Shown: positions 34,531 through 47,459, numbered from the stretch's first letter. The stretch is DNA of 64,000 nucleotides from Heterohyrax brucei (GCA_028571685.1 CM053140.1:220801323-220865322), one strand, 5' to 3'. Notes: generated from the letters alone by a model not told the origin. Made by a program: numbers and translations.

Positions 34531-36350
34531 ATACTTCTTGAAGGAAAAAGAGAATGGGGCAGATGGATTACTTCTACGCTTTTCAGGCAGCAACTTAATT
34601 TTTCTGAAACAGCCCTGGAATCTGGGGTCCACCTAATATTTGGAAAATAGAATGTTACCACAGCAACCCAGTACCTTCAAAATCCAGCACTGTATCTAGA
34701 ACCATAAATAGGTAGGCTGGGTTTTAAAAAAATGTTAGCATTGTGTGCTATGCAAGCTGGGAAAGCACCAGTTCCCAGTGTGGGAGAGGGAGGGAAACCT
34801 GTCATAATTGACTGCTCCCGAAATAAAGCCCAGGGGCAGTCTTCATCATCTGCAAGGCAGGAGACCCAGGATTAAGGGAGTGTTGCAGGAAACAGCAGAT
34901 TCCATTTAGCAAGAATAAGGTGGGAAGAGGATAGTCCCTAATGGACAGAATTCAAAGTCCCAGGAGGAAGAAGCCCTGACACCTGCCAGCCACCAGTGGC
35001 CATAGATCCTGTGCCACTTTCCAGCTAACTGTGGAGATGACATGCCTAATTCCAGCAAAGGTCATTTTCCATTCTCTCACTCCTGAATCAGGCAAGATCC
35101 TGCCCAAACACCTCCACTGCCAGGTCCAGCATCACTACAATGAGAAAAGATGACCAAATCATCTCAGTATCTCCTTTCCTTAACAAATCATTAACTTTGC
35201 AAATACTTGAGAATTAAATGGCCAGTCAGGGACAATCACAATTTTAGACAGCTTGATATCTAGTCAAATTTGAAGCAATGAAAGTGGTTTTGTGAATTCC
35301 TATAAACTCATCTGAAATGGCTAGCATGGAAATTAACAAGTTTTTTCTGATCTATTCCCTAGGGCACACACCCAAATGAACCGGAAAAGCCTCGTCCAGC
35401 CTCTTGTCAAAACCATGAGCCCTAGAAGGATCTTGCTTGCTAGGATTCTTGGATACCTTCTTGGAACTCCAGATTTAAAAGGTAACTTTGCATGAATGAA
35501 GACCCTCCTCCCCATCTCCCTCCACCCTCCCAGCCCCCATCCTCTTCATCTGCCTTCGCGAAGCCACATTAACTACTCAGAAACAGTCACTCCACTCTAG
35601 TTACTCAGGAATCACATTCTTAGAATAACTCATCAATTATACCTGTCAACTTGCCAAAAGTGCCACAGGGGAGGTGGAAAGTCTAGACTGCAGCTAACTT
35701 CAGCAGCACAGCACCCCTGTTCACAGTGGGCCCCAACTTTGCAAACTGCCTTTACAAGTGCACAAGAAACAAGAATCCAAGGAAATACAGCAACACTGGG
35801 TTGGGATACTGACACTATCATCAAGTTGCTCTCAGGCTCAGGGGAAGATATACATCTCAGCTTCTCTACTTGCCGACTATCAAAACCTGCACCAAGTCTG
35901 CAGCTAAACAGGATGTTCTACCTCAAAAACTCTGAGTTAAGAAACATTCAAAGGAAATGTTACTGTGTTATTCATATATGCACATAAACTTATTGCCAAT
36001 AAAAGAGCTGCCAAGAAAGCAGTGTCATGACAGACCTCTTTTAATTAATCAGCAAGGATCACTGATTAGTAATTAGAACATTTATTGTATGTAAATGCTG
36101 CTGATAAATCTTCGAAAAAGTTTATTCTCTTACACAGGATAAACACTCCCATGAATACTGTCCATAAAGCTATTTAGAAGCCCCATTTTCTAAGAGCGGA
36201 AAAGGTTTTCCATTCAGCCCAGCCTAAAGGATTCAGGATCCACCTTAATCAAAACCATAATTAACAAGTTTTTCCTTTCATTGCAAAAGTCTCTAAATCT
36301 ATTCTGTAAAAATACTTTATTGGAAACGTACTGCATTTCTGTAACGATGC
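34531..36350. other. Unique intronic sequence
   Basis: About 1.8 kb with no confident repeat. Short ORFs (60-82 codons) lack domains. It may contain conserved non-coding elements but shows no diagnostic motif. Confidence 0.4.
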
Positions 36351-36354
36351 CACA

Positions 36355-36515
36355 GCTACTTATTAACTGACCTCTGGCAAATTAAGCATGCCCTTCTCAG
36401 CTTCCTAACCTTCTAAACAATAACAAGTCCTACCCCACAGGATTTCTGTGTGGAATAAATAACATATATGACATGCTTTCCATAGTGACTGGCACAGAAA
36501 AGTGCAATCATTTTA
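36355..36515 (+). repeat. MIR SINE
   Basis: The order is cagctacttattaactgacctctggcaaattaagcatgcccttctcagcttcc, then aacaataacaagtcctaccccacaggatttctgtgtggaataaataac and tgactggcaca. Confidence 0.65.
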
Positions 36516-37046
36516 GAAGTGTGATTATGCATTCAAAGTTGTTTGTTTGCTTTTTAACTGTCTCCAATCCTCAAAGAGTGTATATACACACGCACATTTT
36601 ATTTGGTTTATAAATGATTCAACAAATACACAGCTAGGAGAAACAGAACCCAGGGACCCTGATTCCTAGATTTCTTGTCCATTCCAAGAAACCAAATTCT
36701 TCTAACCATCCCAACTGTGAAAGACTAGGTGAAAACGAGGTTCTGAGGCCTCAGAGGAGACAAAGGCAAAATAGCTTCTGGCCACAACGCCAGGTCAAAC
36801 CTCACGCTACTGTCCTCCCCACTAAGGCTCACCCAAAAGTGGTGTCATGCAATTTCACTCCGCCTTGTCAATTCTGGCCCTGTTGCTCACTTCTCGAGCG
36901 CGTGATGGCTACCTGAACTCAGCACTACTGACCACGAAGGCACAGGGGGCGGCAGGGACTGGGCACTGTGCGCAGTGGTGTCAGTGAGTCCACATCTCAA
37001 AACACACGTACCATAAAAAGAAAGAAAGAAACAGTAAGGAGCCCTT

Positions 37047-37198
37047 GGACACCCTTAACGAGTCTGGCACAATCATAAAAGTGTCTTCCTTTTGCCCTCC
37101 CCGCTAGGAGTCACAGCTGGCTGATCTTTTTCCTCCTCCTATCTAGGTGGGGTCACTACGAGTTGGCATCAACTCAATGGCACTGGCTTTGGGGTTTT
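37047..37198 (+). repeat. AfroSINE, degenerate
   Basis: The tail is clear (aggtggggtcactacgagttggcatcaactcaatggcactggctttgggg). The 5' half only weakly resembles the consensus, starting near ggagcccttgg, and the B box is lost. Confidence 0.7.
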
Positions 37199-37244
37199 AT
37201 TAGACTTTCTACAGGAGGCTCCAAGGGAGAGCCACTCAGTAACT

Positions 37245-37443
37245 ATCGGTTGCCACCGAGTCCATTCTGACACACAATGACTCCCACGTGTGTCCCAGTA
37301 GAACTGTGTTCCATAAGGTTCTCAACAGCTGGTATTTCAAGAGATTGCCAAGCCTCTCTTTCTAGGAGCCTCCAGGTGAATTCCAAAGACCAAACTTTTG
37401 ATTAGCAGGAAGGCACATTAACTGCTTGCACCACCCAGGGATT
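37245..37443 (-). repeat. AfroSINE, long-body variant
   Basis: It reads tatcggttgccaccgagtccattctgacacacaatgactcc, tggtatttcaagagattgccaagcctctctttctaggagcctcc and ttgcaccacccagggattcc. Same subfamily as the 7.7- and 13.4-kb copies. Confidence 0.9.
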
Positions 37444-37446
37444 CCT

Positions 37447-37602
37447 AAAAAAACATAATCTAAACCTGATTCCAACTCACAGCAACCTGAAGGACAGAGC
37501 AGAACTGCCCCCACAAGATTTCTGACTACAGTCTGGTGGATTCAAACTGCTGACTTTTTGGTTAGCAGCTGAGCACTTAACCAATATGCCACCAGGGCTC
37601 CA
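37447..37602 (-). repeat. AfroSINE
   Basis: It reads ctgattccaactcacagcaacctgaaggacagagcagaactg, then tctggtggattcaaactgctgactttttggttagcagctgagc and gccaccagggctcc. Abuts the preceding copy. Confidence 0.93.
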
Positions 37603-37619
37603 AAGACCTCCAGCAATAT

Positions 37620-37700
37620 GAAGATTGCAACAGGAATAGAAACCTAATCCCATCTCAGTCACTGCTCCATAAGACCTTGGAAAAGTCACTTTACCTACCT
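37620..37700 (+). repeat. MIR fragment
   Basis: The strings gaaacctaatcccatctcagtcactgctccataagaccttggaaaagtcactttacc match the MIR core. Confidence 0.55.
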
Positions 37701-37899
37701 CCAGAGCAATTCAATCCTGGGAACATGAATCAGAGAAGTATTTGTCAGTCCCCTTCCCTATGTGTTGACAGGAGGGAAATATACCTCTGAGGGATATGAA
37801 AAGATGGATGCACCAGCATTACAGCCAATATTCTACTCTCTGGCAATAAACAACTCACCTTTTGGAGGTAAACAGGTGTTTCCAGGGCACCTGGGGACC

Positions 37900-39585
37900 A
37901 TTTAGCACTCTGGAAGAAGTAATGTGCCCTATGCTACTCTGGTGTCCTAAACAGTGTAATCCACATCCAAAAAGTGAGCACTAAACTCGCACAGAATTTG
38001 CTCTTCAGAGCGGGAGCAGAATGCAGGAACGGTGAATATTTTCAGCTGGGCAGAGTGAGAGGCTGGGTGGGTAGCTACCACACACACAAGTTCCCAGTCT
38101 CTTCTCTCCCCACACTGAGCCCCCTTTCCTCACTGACCATGCCATACTCTCTTGGGCTCAGCCACCAGATGAAACCTTCTGCTTCAAATAACTTGGGAAT
38201 GCTCAGTGTGTGCCTGGGGAAACTCAAACATAAAAATCCTCTGGGAGTCACTACCCTCCCTCCTCCTTCCCTGTGGCTGTTAAGAACCCAAGGAGTTAAT
38301 GGGAACATTTCTCTTTCCCCTCCCTCCCCCACTGTCCCTCTCCTGGCTGGGTCCTCAGCATTTGATTCCTGTCTGTCACTGAATGATGAGGACAAAGGGT
38401 GAGGAGTCAGGAAAAGGTCTGCACCACTTTGTTCAGAGTCTGGATGCGAACTTTGGATGAACTCTTCATCAGGGAGGGGGCTGGAGGAGGAGAGAAGAGG
38501 CCAGCAAGGAGAAATTCGCTCCGAGAGCGCCAGCCTCAAAAAAAAAAGATTCTCTTTAAAGAACAGAAAGGAAGAAAGTGGGGAGGGGAAGTTAGGAGGG
38601 TAGAAACAGCCTCCCATGGCCCCCTTAGGAAAAAACTGGAGGGGGTGCTTAAGAAAACAGAAGGCCAGAGCAACGCTCTCCAACAAGGCTGCTGGGCCCA
38701 TGCTGCGGGATTCCAGCCAAGAACTGGTTTTGTTTCTTACCCCCTCCAGCCTCTCTCTCTCCTCTCTCTCCTTTTCTCTCCTATAGGAAAGGGAATTCCT
38801 AATAAAGCCACAGCTAACTTGTAGAGAATAAAAAGGAAGAGGAACCAGGGATGGGAAAAGACAGTTAAAATTCATTGTTTTCTGCAAGTCTAAAATATAA
38901 CATATATGCATGGAAAATTAATAAATACTTCATCTAGGCTTCAAACCCTGAAAACATTTCACCCTGAGCGTCTTACGCCTTTTTCCTCATTTGTATGTGT
39001 GTGCTTGCATGCTCCAGCTGACAACTTGTACTGGGTGACTTTTTCCCCTCCTCACATACTGAAGTATTTAAAACACACCATTTAAATACAGTTGGAACCA
39101 CTGCAAAAGCTAGTCTGTCTTCCTAGTGCTCAATAAAGCCCAGCCAGAACTCTTTCACCTCCACTTACTATTGATTTTTCTATTGTACTCCGCAGGCATG
39201 TGTATCTCACCCATCAGACTGTCTTTCAGTGTGTGGACCTCTCTGACCACATCTGGACGTGAAGATTTTCAGTTTCCAGTGATGTGTAGCCCCGCACCAT
39301 CCAGTCATTTTACCAGCACACTGCGCAGTTACCTTGGGTCTGGCCTCTGTCTTTTGGTCTTTGCCTCAGATTCCAACTTTCAAATGCCCCACATTCCAAT
39401 TTTCACCTCCAAAGAAGTCAGGTTCCATCTCCCCTTGAAGAGGTGGGAGGTGGCAAGGTCCTCAGCACCCTTCAGGGCTCTCACCCTCTCTTGCGACACA
39501 GAAGCAGCACTGGCTTCAGTGACTCACAATTCCTAGGCTAGGAGAGGGGGAAGAGGAGGAATGCTGTGGCAACACCTGCCACCTG
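37900..39585. other. Unique intron with strand-biased purine/pyrimidine tracts
   Basis: No repeat family is recognised. From about 38460 to 38820 the plus strand is A/G-rich, with a short pyrimidine run (ctctctctcctctctctcc) near 38755-38780. A 278-codon minus-strand ORF beginning MHICYILDLQ spans 38075-38911. Its composition (runs of Ser, Arg-Glu repeats and Pro) follows the tract bias and it shows no known domain, so I do not call it a gene. Confidence 0.45.
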
Positions 39586-39604
39586 GTCTCTCTCTCTCTC
39601 TCTC
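39586..39604. repeat. (TC)n microsatellite
   Basis: About nine TC units (tctctctctctctctctcc). Confidence 0.85.
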
Positions 39605-40059
39605 CTGTGAACACGTCTGGTGTGGTGTGTATCTGATGCCGGTTCTATGCAGTAATACATCCCAATCTGCTGCAAATGTGAACTCTGAGTGTGTGCCTCA
39701 ATGTCACAAAAAATGGTATGAGGAAGAAGGGAGACAGCTCAGTGGGCCAATGAGATGACCATTTGTAAGTCTTTTGAGAAACTAGGGGTAAGACATAAAA
39801 GGGTACATTGAAAACTCTCTCCTTTTGCATTCTGACCAATAAGTGTGCAGGATGTCCTAAGCTGTAGGAAAACTGGGCATGAAAAAACAAGTAACATAAA
39901 GAAGCAGATAAGCTGCAGGATAACTATGAACACTACAAAAAGCACTCCGCATTCTAGAAAAGGAAGGCTAAGAGCTGCTGGAGGTGACCTGTTAATCACT
40001 CAAATTTAACCCTTCACATTAAAGATGGGGTAGCCAAGGCCCTCCATATAAGCAACTCA

Positions 40060-40225
40060 CATTTCATCACCAGTGTAAAGTTGATGACTCAAACCCACCT
40101 CGGAAGAAAGGCTACCTGCTTCTGTTACAATTATAGCCAAGAAAATCACAAGAAGAGTTTTACTCTGTAATACATGCAGTCGCCATGAGCTGGTATTGAC
40201 TCAACAGAAATTAACAGCGACAACC
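40060..40225 (+). repeat. AfroSINE 3' part, long-body variant
   Basis: It contains ggctacctgcttctgttacaattatagccaagaaaatcac, then gttttactctgtaatacatgcagtcgccatgagctggtattgactcaacag. The tRNA-derived head is missing or unrecognisable. Confidence 0.75.
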
Positions 40226-41164
40226 TATTCCCCATACTACTATCTGCAGGTGTTCTTGCCTTCCGTGAAGCTGAGAAGTGTATTTAAATACAGGATACGA
40301 GTTACCAAAGTTAGATCCACGCACTTTTTAAGAACATGTCCATGCAAAATAGAAGACACCAGTACACCTTACCTGGAGACAGAGCAGTGGTTGTAGTTGT
40401 ACCATGCTATGACAGGATGTAGGAAACAAGGGAAGGTCAAACAGACAGAGACACACCTAAAACACATACAAATCCTGTTCAACTGCAAAGATGGGATTGC
40501 TATTTCTTTGATACAGTTCACCGCACCATATCATACACTCCAACCTTAAAAATCAGAGCTGTTGCTGAAACTGGGTGTGAGATTATTTTGAAGTCCATAT
40601 TCAAGCTTCATTCTTTGTACAAAACCCTGGTGCAGTGTTACTGCTGTTCTCTGTGGGCAGGTAATTTCTGTTTTCTAGTTCCCATGTGAATGATAGTCTC
40701 CACTTGCTATCATCCAAACCTCAATCACACCTCTGTGTTCAACACTCCTGGGACCTCTGGCTCCATATTCAAACCATGCCCCACCACGTCGGAGTACAGC
40801 AAGATTTCTAAATCCACGCCAAGTTGTAAATCAGCTCTCTACATGCCTACCAATCCGTGACTTCTTTCTCTTGTTTCCATGTTTAAGCTGCTGTGACAGT
40901 ATTGGTTACAACAGAAACGGTTTAAGAGTTGCATCGTGCTTCGTAATCTGCAAAGCATTTTACACCCATATCCCACTCGAGATTCAAGACCATCTTGAAG
41001 GCAGACAGAGCCCCAATAATGAATGTAATCAGCACCTCAGATGAGGAAATTGGCTGGAGTGTTATGTCCCCTCATTAACTATGGAGTCATCGGCGGTGTG
41101 ACAAGCCAAGTCTTGTTCCTTTGCATCACAACGCTGATCCTAATAGGACTCGGTTTGCTTTGAA

Positions 41165-41222
41165 AATGAAGACAGGAGGAAACATACATTTACTGAACAC
41201 TTACTGTGTGCCTAATGCCATC
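41165..41222 (-). repeat. MIR/L2-type fragment
   Basis: acatttactgaacacttactgtgtgcctaatgcc is the reversed 3' end of MIR-like repeats. Confidence 0.55.
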
Positions 41223-41866
41223 ATAGATGCTTGTTCTTGCAAAAGGGATAAATTCCCTAGGCCAACACTGAAATGTATGCACAGGTTATCTTCTGCAGAA
41301 AGCATCCCTTTGCTCTTCTTATTCCTGTTTGTTCAAACACAGCAGAGCAATAACTTTACCGGCGTAAACTCTAAACATAAGAGATGATGCCCTGAGATGT
41401 GGATGTGGGGCATATTTTTCTATTTGATTTCATGTGTGCCTCTACCAGCAGGACTACAAGAGTGATTACTCATATTTATGGTTCTTTCAATAAGCTACAA
41501 AATGCCCTAATTTCAGAGGGTGTGAGTATAGCACATATTTTCTCTGCGTACTTCAGAGTTGTACTGCTAAGTTCCCAAACTGTTTTTCTCTTTCCTTTAC
41601 TTAATACCTTGGATACAAAGCCATTTGTCGAATACTTGAGTGAAAAAAGGAATAGACAATATAATGTTATAGAGAAGAGTGAGACTACAGATTGCATATT
41701 ACTCTGTTTATTAATCATGCAAAAGAAAGCCGTCCTTATTCAAAAAAGAACTATACACAGATGTAGGATGTATAATTGCACCACCAGGGCTCTTATGTAT
41801 CTCTTAGGACATATGTATTCCCAATAGGCCATAAATGTCTTTGATTGAGTCCTCTATTTATTTCTA

Positions 41867-42023
41867 GAAAAACCCTGGTGGCATAGTGCTTTAAGTGCTA
41901 CATCTGCTAACCAAAAGGTCAGCAGTTCAAATCCTCCATGCATTCCTTGGAAACTCCATAGGGCAGTTCTACTCTGATCTCTAGAGTCACTATGAGTTGG
42001 ACCTAACTCGACAGCAGTGGGTT
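41867..42023 (+). repeat. AfroSINE with 12-bp target-site duplication
   Basis: It reads aaccctggtggcatagtgctttaagtgctacatctgctaacc, ggtcagcagttcaaatcctcc, and tctagagtcactatgagttggacctaactcgacagcagtggg. The flanking 12-mer tatttatttcta at 41855-41866 repeats exactly at 42024-42035, so insertion boundaries are firm. Confidence 0.95.
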
Positions 42024-42134
42024 TATTTATTTCTACATTCCAGAGTAGCAACCATTCAATAAATGTTCATGAGTAATTTCTTTTTCCTATATGTGGATAA
42101 GCTATAAAACAGTGCTTCAATTAAAAAAAAAAAA

Positions 42135-42280
42135 TGTTAACTGAGCATCTACTGTGTGCTTGGAATACAAATCCAGATCCCTATTTTCATGAAATTCACA
42201 GTCTAATGTGGAAACTGGATCTGTAAACAAATAATTATAATAAAATCTGACTGAGTGCTATGAAGAGGTTCTGTTTTAAA
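42135..42280 (+). repeat. L2-type LINE relic
   Basis: aactgagcatctactgtgtgcttggaatacaaatcc, then ttcatgaaattcacagtctaatgtggaaac and gtaaacaaataattataataaa match mammalian L2 3' sequence order. Confidence 0.5.
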
Positions 42281-42704
42281 GGGTACAGTCAAATATGAAA
42301 TATTATATTTTGTTTATCATGTTACTAACGATAGTATTTACCATACCACTTAGAATCTTATTATGAACAAAAAGGTGATGAAAATAAGTCATGCTCACCA
42401 CCTAGAAGAAAATCAGGTGGATTCTAAAAGAAAATAGACAGAGACCTCATGAAAATCAGGAAATAAGTCCAAGGGGAATTTTGGATGTATCCTTTTTTAT
42501 TATTGTTTTATAGCCAACCACAGGCATGGGATAATTTAAGTTTCTGTACCTGAGAAAAAGTACCAGACAAGGGTGGAGCCAACAGTTATCTGGACAAATG
42601 AGTAACATTCCACAGGACTTTCTTGGAAGAATCAGTTTGAAGGGCTGTCACTCAGAAAGAATACATACAGTCATAGATCTACTCTAATTAAACTTTCTTG
42701 AGCA

Positions 42705-42860
42705 AAACCTGTCTTAACCCAGGCTCTCATTAGCTCTGTGGCTTTAGGGAAGTTAATTAATTCTGTCTCAGTTTCCTCAACTTAAAAATCAGAGTAATAC
42801 CAATACCTCTGAATATACTAAGTGCTGCACATGTATTAACTACTTTTGGACAGAAGAAAT
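42705..42860 (+). repeat. MIR SINE
   Basis: ccaggctctcattagctctgtggctttagggaagttaattaattctgtctcagtttcctcaacttaaaaatcagagtaat is a clear MIR core, followed by a tail with aagtgctgcacatgtattaac. Confidence 0.75.
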
Positions 42861-43261
42861 CCCTGCTTTGCAGAGAAATAAGCTGCATGACACCAGCTGA
42901 CTTCTTCTGTTATGCGTCACTGTGTGACGACCAACCACCACTCTTCTCCCACTTCGGGCCCCAGAGCATTCCTCCTTCAGTCACTTGGATAGGGTAAATG
43001 CAAGTATAAAGTAACACCTGACCCATCCACACTGCCTGTTTCCCTTCCTAGGGTGACCACCAGGACAGACAGACTGGACACTTGTATGTCCCAAGAGCTA
43101 CAGAAACCTCCAGCGGTGGCCTGTCCCTGGAACTGGACTGAACAAGTTCCTAGACCAGTTTGATCCAAAGAAACAGGCAGCTACTTTCTCACCAGCAGAA
43201 GGGCTAGGAAGGCCACAATGAAAAAGCAATCACCAGGTATTAACATACACCTTAAGGTGAT

Positions 43262-43330
43262 GAGCCAGCCCAGTGCCGTTGAGTCGGATCCGACTCATGG
43301 GACCCTAGGGGCCAGGGTAGAACTTAAGGT
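43262..43330 (-). repeat. AfroSINE 3' fragment, 'gtcggatccgac' subtype
   Basis: agccagcccagtgccgttgagtcggatccgactcatgggaccctagg gives the same gtcggatccgactc variant found inside the L1 at 18.45 kb and at 47.62 kb. Confidence 0.8.
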
Positions 43331-43599
43331 GACAAGTGGTCTAAATCCACAAGGCCTCAAAGAGCACCAAGTTAATCCAGTGTCTTCCGTCAGCAAGGAG
43401 GCTGAGCAGATGAAGAAAGGAGATGGCTATGGGAGAGGAGAGTATCAATGGGAAAGATGAAGCTAACCATGAAAATAGAATTTGCTAAAATAATGACTAG
43501 ATTAGGACAGATAATGCAGAAGTTGTCTACACGTATTTACTGAATATACAAGAAGTATGTGTATGAATATATTTACATATGTATATAATATGTACACCA

Positions 43600-46129
43600 A
43601 GATAAAAATTAATTTTGACTTCTAGAAAGCATCATTGTTTGTCTCCCTGCTAGCGAGAACCCTGGAGCACAGAGGTAAATTTCACACTTGCTCTCAGTAC
43701 TCCTCCGGCACAGACCATGTAGCTTAAGCTGCCCAGGTGAGCAAATGTCACAAATGCCTATTCAGTGGGTGGTAAATTCCAGCCAGGCAGGGAAATGCCA
43801 AGTGGTCTCAGGTCACAAGTTTGGTAAATAGCAATTGGGGGAGGGGGTTTTAGAAAGAGAGGTCCCAGTAGCGAGAAGGAAGGGAACAAGAGTTAAAGAT
43901 AGAAAGTAAAAAGGAAGGGGGCTGCAGCGTCCAGGGGAAGGCAGGAAAGGCAAACACGGAAGGACTCAGACAGCACCCATTTAGCTTCAACACAAAACGA
44001 GAACCCTTTGGATCAAAGAAAGCATGCTTTCCCACACATAATCACCCAGAATGGCAATGAACTTTCTTCCTAAAGAGACCACCCTCTGCATCCCAGTCCT
44101 TCAAAAACACTGTCACGGGCACACAACTCTGGGAACAAGTCAGCCGCATGTATTACAATCATAACCATGAAACAGGCCTCTTTTTGAACTAAACGCTCCC
44201 GGAGGATCAGGGCGAGACTTACACACCTGTGGATTCTTCAGTCTATTTCATAATGCCTCATACAAAGACAGAATTGCAAAATATTTGCTAAAGCAATGAA
44301 AGGCCAAAAACAGTACAGTCTGCACTCTCATTATGGCCTGCCAAAGGTCTAAAACAAAAAAATATCTAACTTGCATTGAAAAAATAAGCCCAATAAGGAG
44401 AGGAATTCATTTTTAACTTTTCACTATCTGACTTCTGGGGCACAAGAGGTTTTCTCAACATCTCTAGAACAGATGGTACTCAAAACTGCTGCAGAAACTT
44501 ACTTAAAAAACAATTAAGCTTCAATACCCTCCACTCGTAAAGGGCAACACTTAGAAGGTGACATTATAAATGAGGAAAAATTATATTCCAATGGGTCTTG
44601 ACAAGACAACCAATCTTTGCACACATATGCCCAAAGAGAAGCCACTAATGATGTGTTTCCCTCTTTAGCACCTGTATAAGCCTCTAAGAAGTTCGGCCAC
44701 CTTCCCAGCCTGTAATGAAACATCCAAAAGGAGGAATCAGCACACTAAATGAGCAGGAGAATGCCCTGTCCAAATCAGAAGCAGCTGGTACTACTATTGC
44801 TACTCTTATATTTTAGCTGCAACATCTGTAACAGTCAAAAGTAACAACTGAACTTTCAACCTACATAATAATCCATCCTCTCCCTCAGAATCACTGGGGT
44901 GAAAAACCCATCCTGTGAAATTAATAATGGGCCTGATTCTTCAAGCAGATGGATCAGAAACTGTGAATTAACTCATAGATTTTCAAAATAATGAGAGAAT
45001 TCAACCTTCCTGACTTGAAGCTCTCCCACATGCATTCAAGGCAAAATTTCTAGAGGGGCTTATTTGCAGGACCTGGAAGCTACCCTGTGAAGCTGTAACA
45101 GACCAATAATATAAGAACATATGCATGTGTTTAAGAACAGTATTCACACATCAAGAACATCTTTCCTGGTGTAACATTCTAAAAACAGAAATAAAGTAAT
45201 ACGGCTAAGCCACGAACATGATGACAGCCCCTTCCTGCCTGGGATCCAGCAGGTTCCATGGGTAGGGGAGGTAAACCACACGAGCATGAGTAGGAGGTGC
45301 AAACTACCGAGATCAAGTCTGTCCATTCCCAAGACTCTTGCAAAAATAAGGCAATTTGAAGCCCCTTTCAACCTTCCTCAGAACAATAGGAACCAGGCAT
45401 ATAAGAAACTAGGTACATCTGAAGGCCCCAAACCTTCTTCAAGTGTTCAAGAAATCAGATAGAGCTTAACAAAGGCAAATGTCAGTGCAGTTTAAAGTAC
45501 ATCAAGGTTCTTTGATTTTTAAAAATCTCCCCAGGGGAAGATGACAAGCTCACCATTCTGGGTTGGTGGAGAAGATGGGGGTGGGGGGAGGGAGCGGTCC
45601 TCTGGTCATTTCAATACCATAAAGCAACAACTGGAATATTGACTGAATACAGATGAAACACAAGGCCCACTAAGGAAGGAGCTATAAATTCACATGCGTA
45701 AGTGTGAGCATACACGTTCACTCTCACTCTGCCTTTTCAATTGCACTTCTGTATACAAAAACACCGCCACTAATGTCTGCACAGCCCTGGCACTTTGCAT
45801 ACCAAAAGCTAGGATCCAGCAGACACTGCGGCCCTGCTCTTAGGGACAAAGCGCCCCCAGTCCCTGGCTTCAGAGGCTGAATTGCAGAGATGGCGAAAGT
45901 CTATATGGATAGTTTTTTTTTAATAACGGAATCCTGGCTCCCAAGACTGTTTTTCCCCTGGGGAGGGGATCCTCTCTTGACCATCCTTTAAGAGAAATGA
46001 CAGGCGCAGCCCTAGCGGATGAGCTACTAGATAAAAAGGGTGGGAGAGCCTCAGTCCAGGGCTGGGTCAGAGCACCCGTGGGTCCTAGAGCACCCAGGCC
46101 AGGAAAGAAAAAATAAGCGAGATGTGGAC
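43600..46129. other. Unique intronic sequence
   Basis: About 2.5 kb without a recognised repeat. Minus-strand ORFs of 60-75 codons are featureless. A G-rich tract (gggggtggggggaggg) lies at about 45578-45592. Confidence 0.4.
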
Positions 46130-46390
46130 AACACCACCAAACTCCCTCCGGCTTCACTCGGCTCTTCGGTCCTCGCCCGGCCTGTGCCAGGGGTTCGAGA
46201 CCGGGACGCCTTGCGGGGCCGGGCTGCCGCTCCCTGCCACACGTCCCCAGGGCACAGGGGCGACCTGGAGTCCCGGGCTGCGGGCGCACCGGGCGCAGTC
46301 ACCGCAATCAGCCCTGCGCGCGTGGGCAGACCCGCCGGGAAGGTTCCTGACGCCTGCGCCTCTGGCGTGCCAACTGTGCAGGACCCAGCT
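46130..46390. promoter_or_regulatory. Intragenic CpG-rich patch in intron 2
   Basis: About 260 bp are GC-rich and CpG-dense (cggggccgggctgccg, gcgcgcgtgggcagacccgcc), while sequence on either side is AT-rich. Overlapping ORFs of 118-168 codons occur on both strands but have no recognisable domain and are the usual by-product of high GC. Such islands inside large introns often mark alternative promoters, enhancers or retained GC-rich unique sequence. No TATA box or splice donor stands out. Confidence 0.55.
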
Positions 46391-47459
46391 CTCAGCTTTA
46401 CCGAGTCTGAAAAGGGCCCCTCTTCCCTACAAGTTCCAAGTTCCAAGTTCTACAAGTTCCAAAAGTTTTATTTGGTGATGCACCCTACTAAGCTCCTGCC
46501 GGAAAACTCAGATTGCACTTTTCCACTGCTCACACGAGGTCCTTAGTTCTCCAGCCTTCATCCTGGGTGCTGCGCGCCGTCACCACCCACCCGCACTCAA
46601 CCAGGCATTTCTCTCGCAAGGGGTTAGGGATTACAGGCACTCGAGTACCAGGGGACACCCAAAAGAAAGCCGTGGCTGTGTAGCCTGCGCTTTGTTTTTA
46701 AATGTTTATTAATGTCACCAGGGTGCATGGCCCTACAGCTTTTGCAGGCTAATTCTGTAGAAAGGAATTAACGTCTACACCCTCAGAACCACAGTGTGCC
46801 TTTCAGAATGGATGCAGGCTGGGCTCATCATTGGTCTCTGAGAGGCTTTCTTTGTTAGGGAAAGAAGACAAATGCAAAGTTTCGGTGCTTTAACAATGTA
46901 ATTATAAGGATTCTGCCACAGTAACAACACCTGAGGTCTCAAATCACCCAAAGTCCTCAGAAAAACAAGGGGCACTCTCCCAGTTTGCCCTACCAGCCCA
47001 AGCTATTAGGTAAATATATTCCTTTGTCCTAACTCCAAGCACCACAAAGAACTTCCCTCTGGCACGTACTGACTGTCTTTCTTAGGGAAACTCAAACTTC
47101 TTTCTAAAATATCCTCACTTTAGGTTTCCTTAACTAGCTGACAGATGGGAAACGGGCATTATTTCAGTATTTCAGCGGAGGCAAATGGTGAACGGGTAAC
47201 TCTCCAATCCCAAACTGAAATCCAAACTCAAGCTTCCTAAATTCTTGGCTATATACCCTATCAACTCAGGACGGTGTATGATACCACCAATTCTGCTACC
47301 ATAACCTTTGTATTTTCCAAAAGCGATTTACAATCTAGACTCTAAATCCACAGTATGGAAATTTTATTTGCATTCAGTCACTGAGTCAACACTGGATTAA
47401 ACCAAGACTGAATTCTAACCCCAGATCACCTTCTAAATGTGATACTGAATGCTTCCATT

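Noticed and set aside
39126-39536. 136-codon plus-strand ORF
   Set aside because: No domain or start context of note and antisense to PBX1; probably chance.
41399-41827. 142-codon plus-strand ORF
   Set aside because: AT-rich frame without a domain, splice context or compositional support; antisense to PBX1 and consistent with chance.
46040-46546. 168-codon plus-strand ORF and its 118/131/139-codon neighbours at the intronic CpG patch
   Set aside because: Overlapping frames on both strands at high GC, with no domain or convincing splice context. Kept only as a CpG patch.
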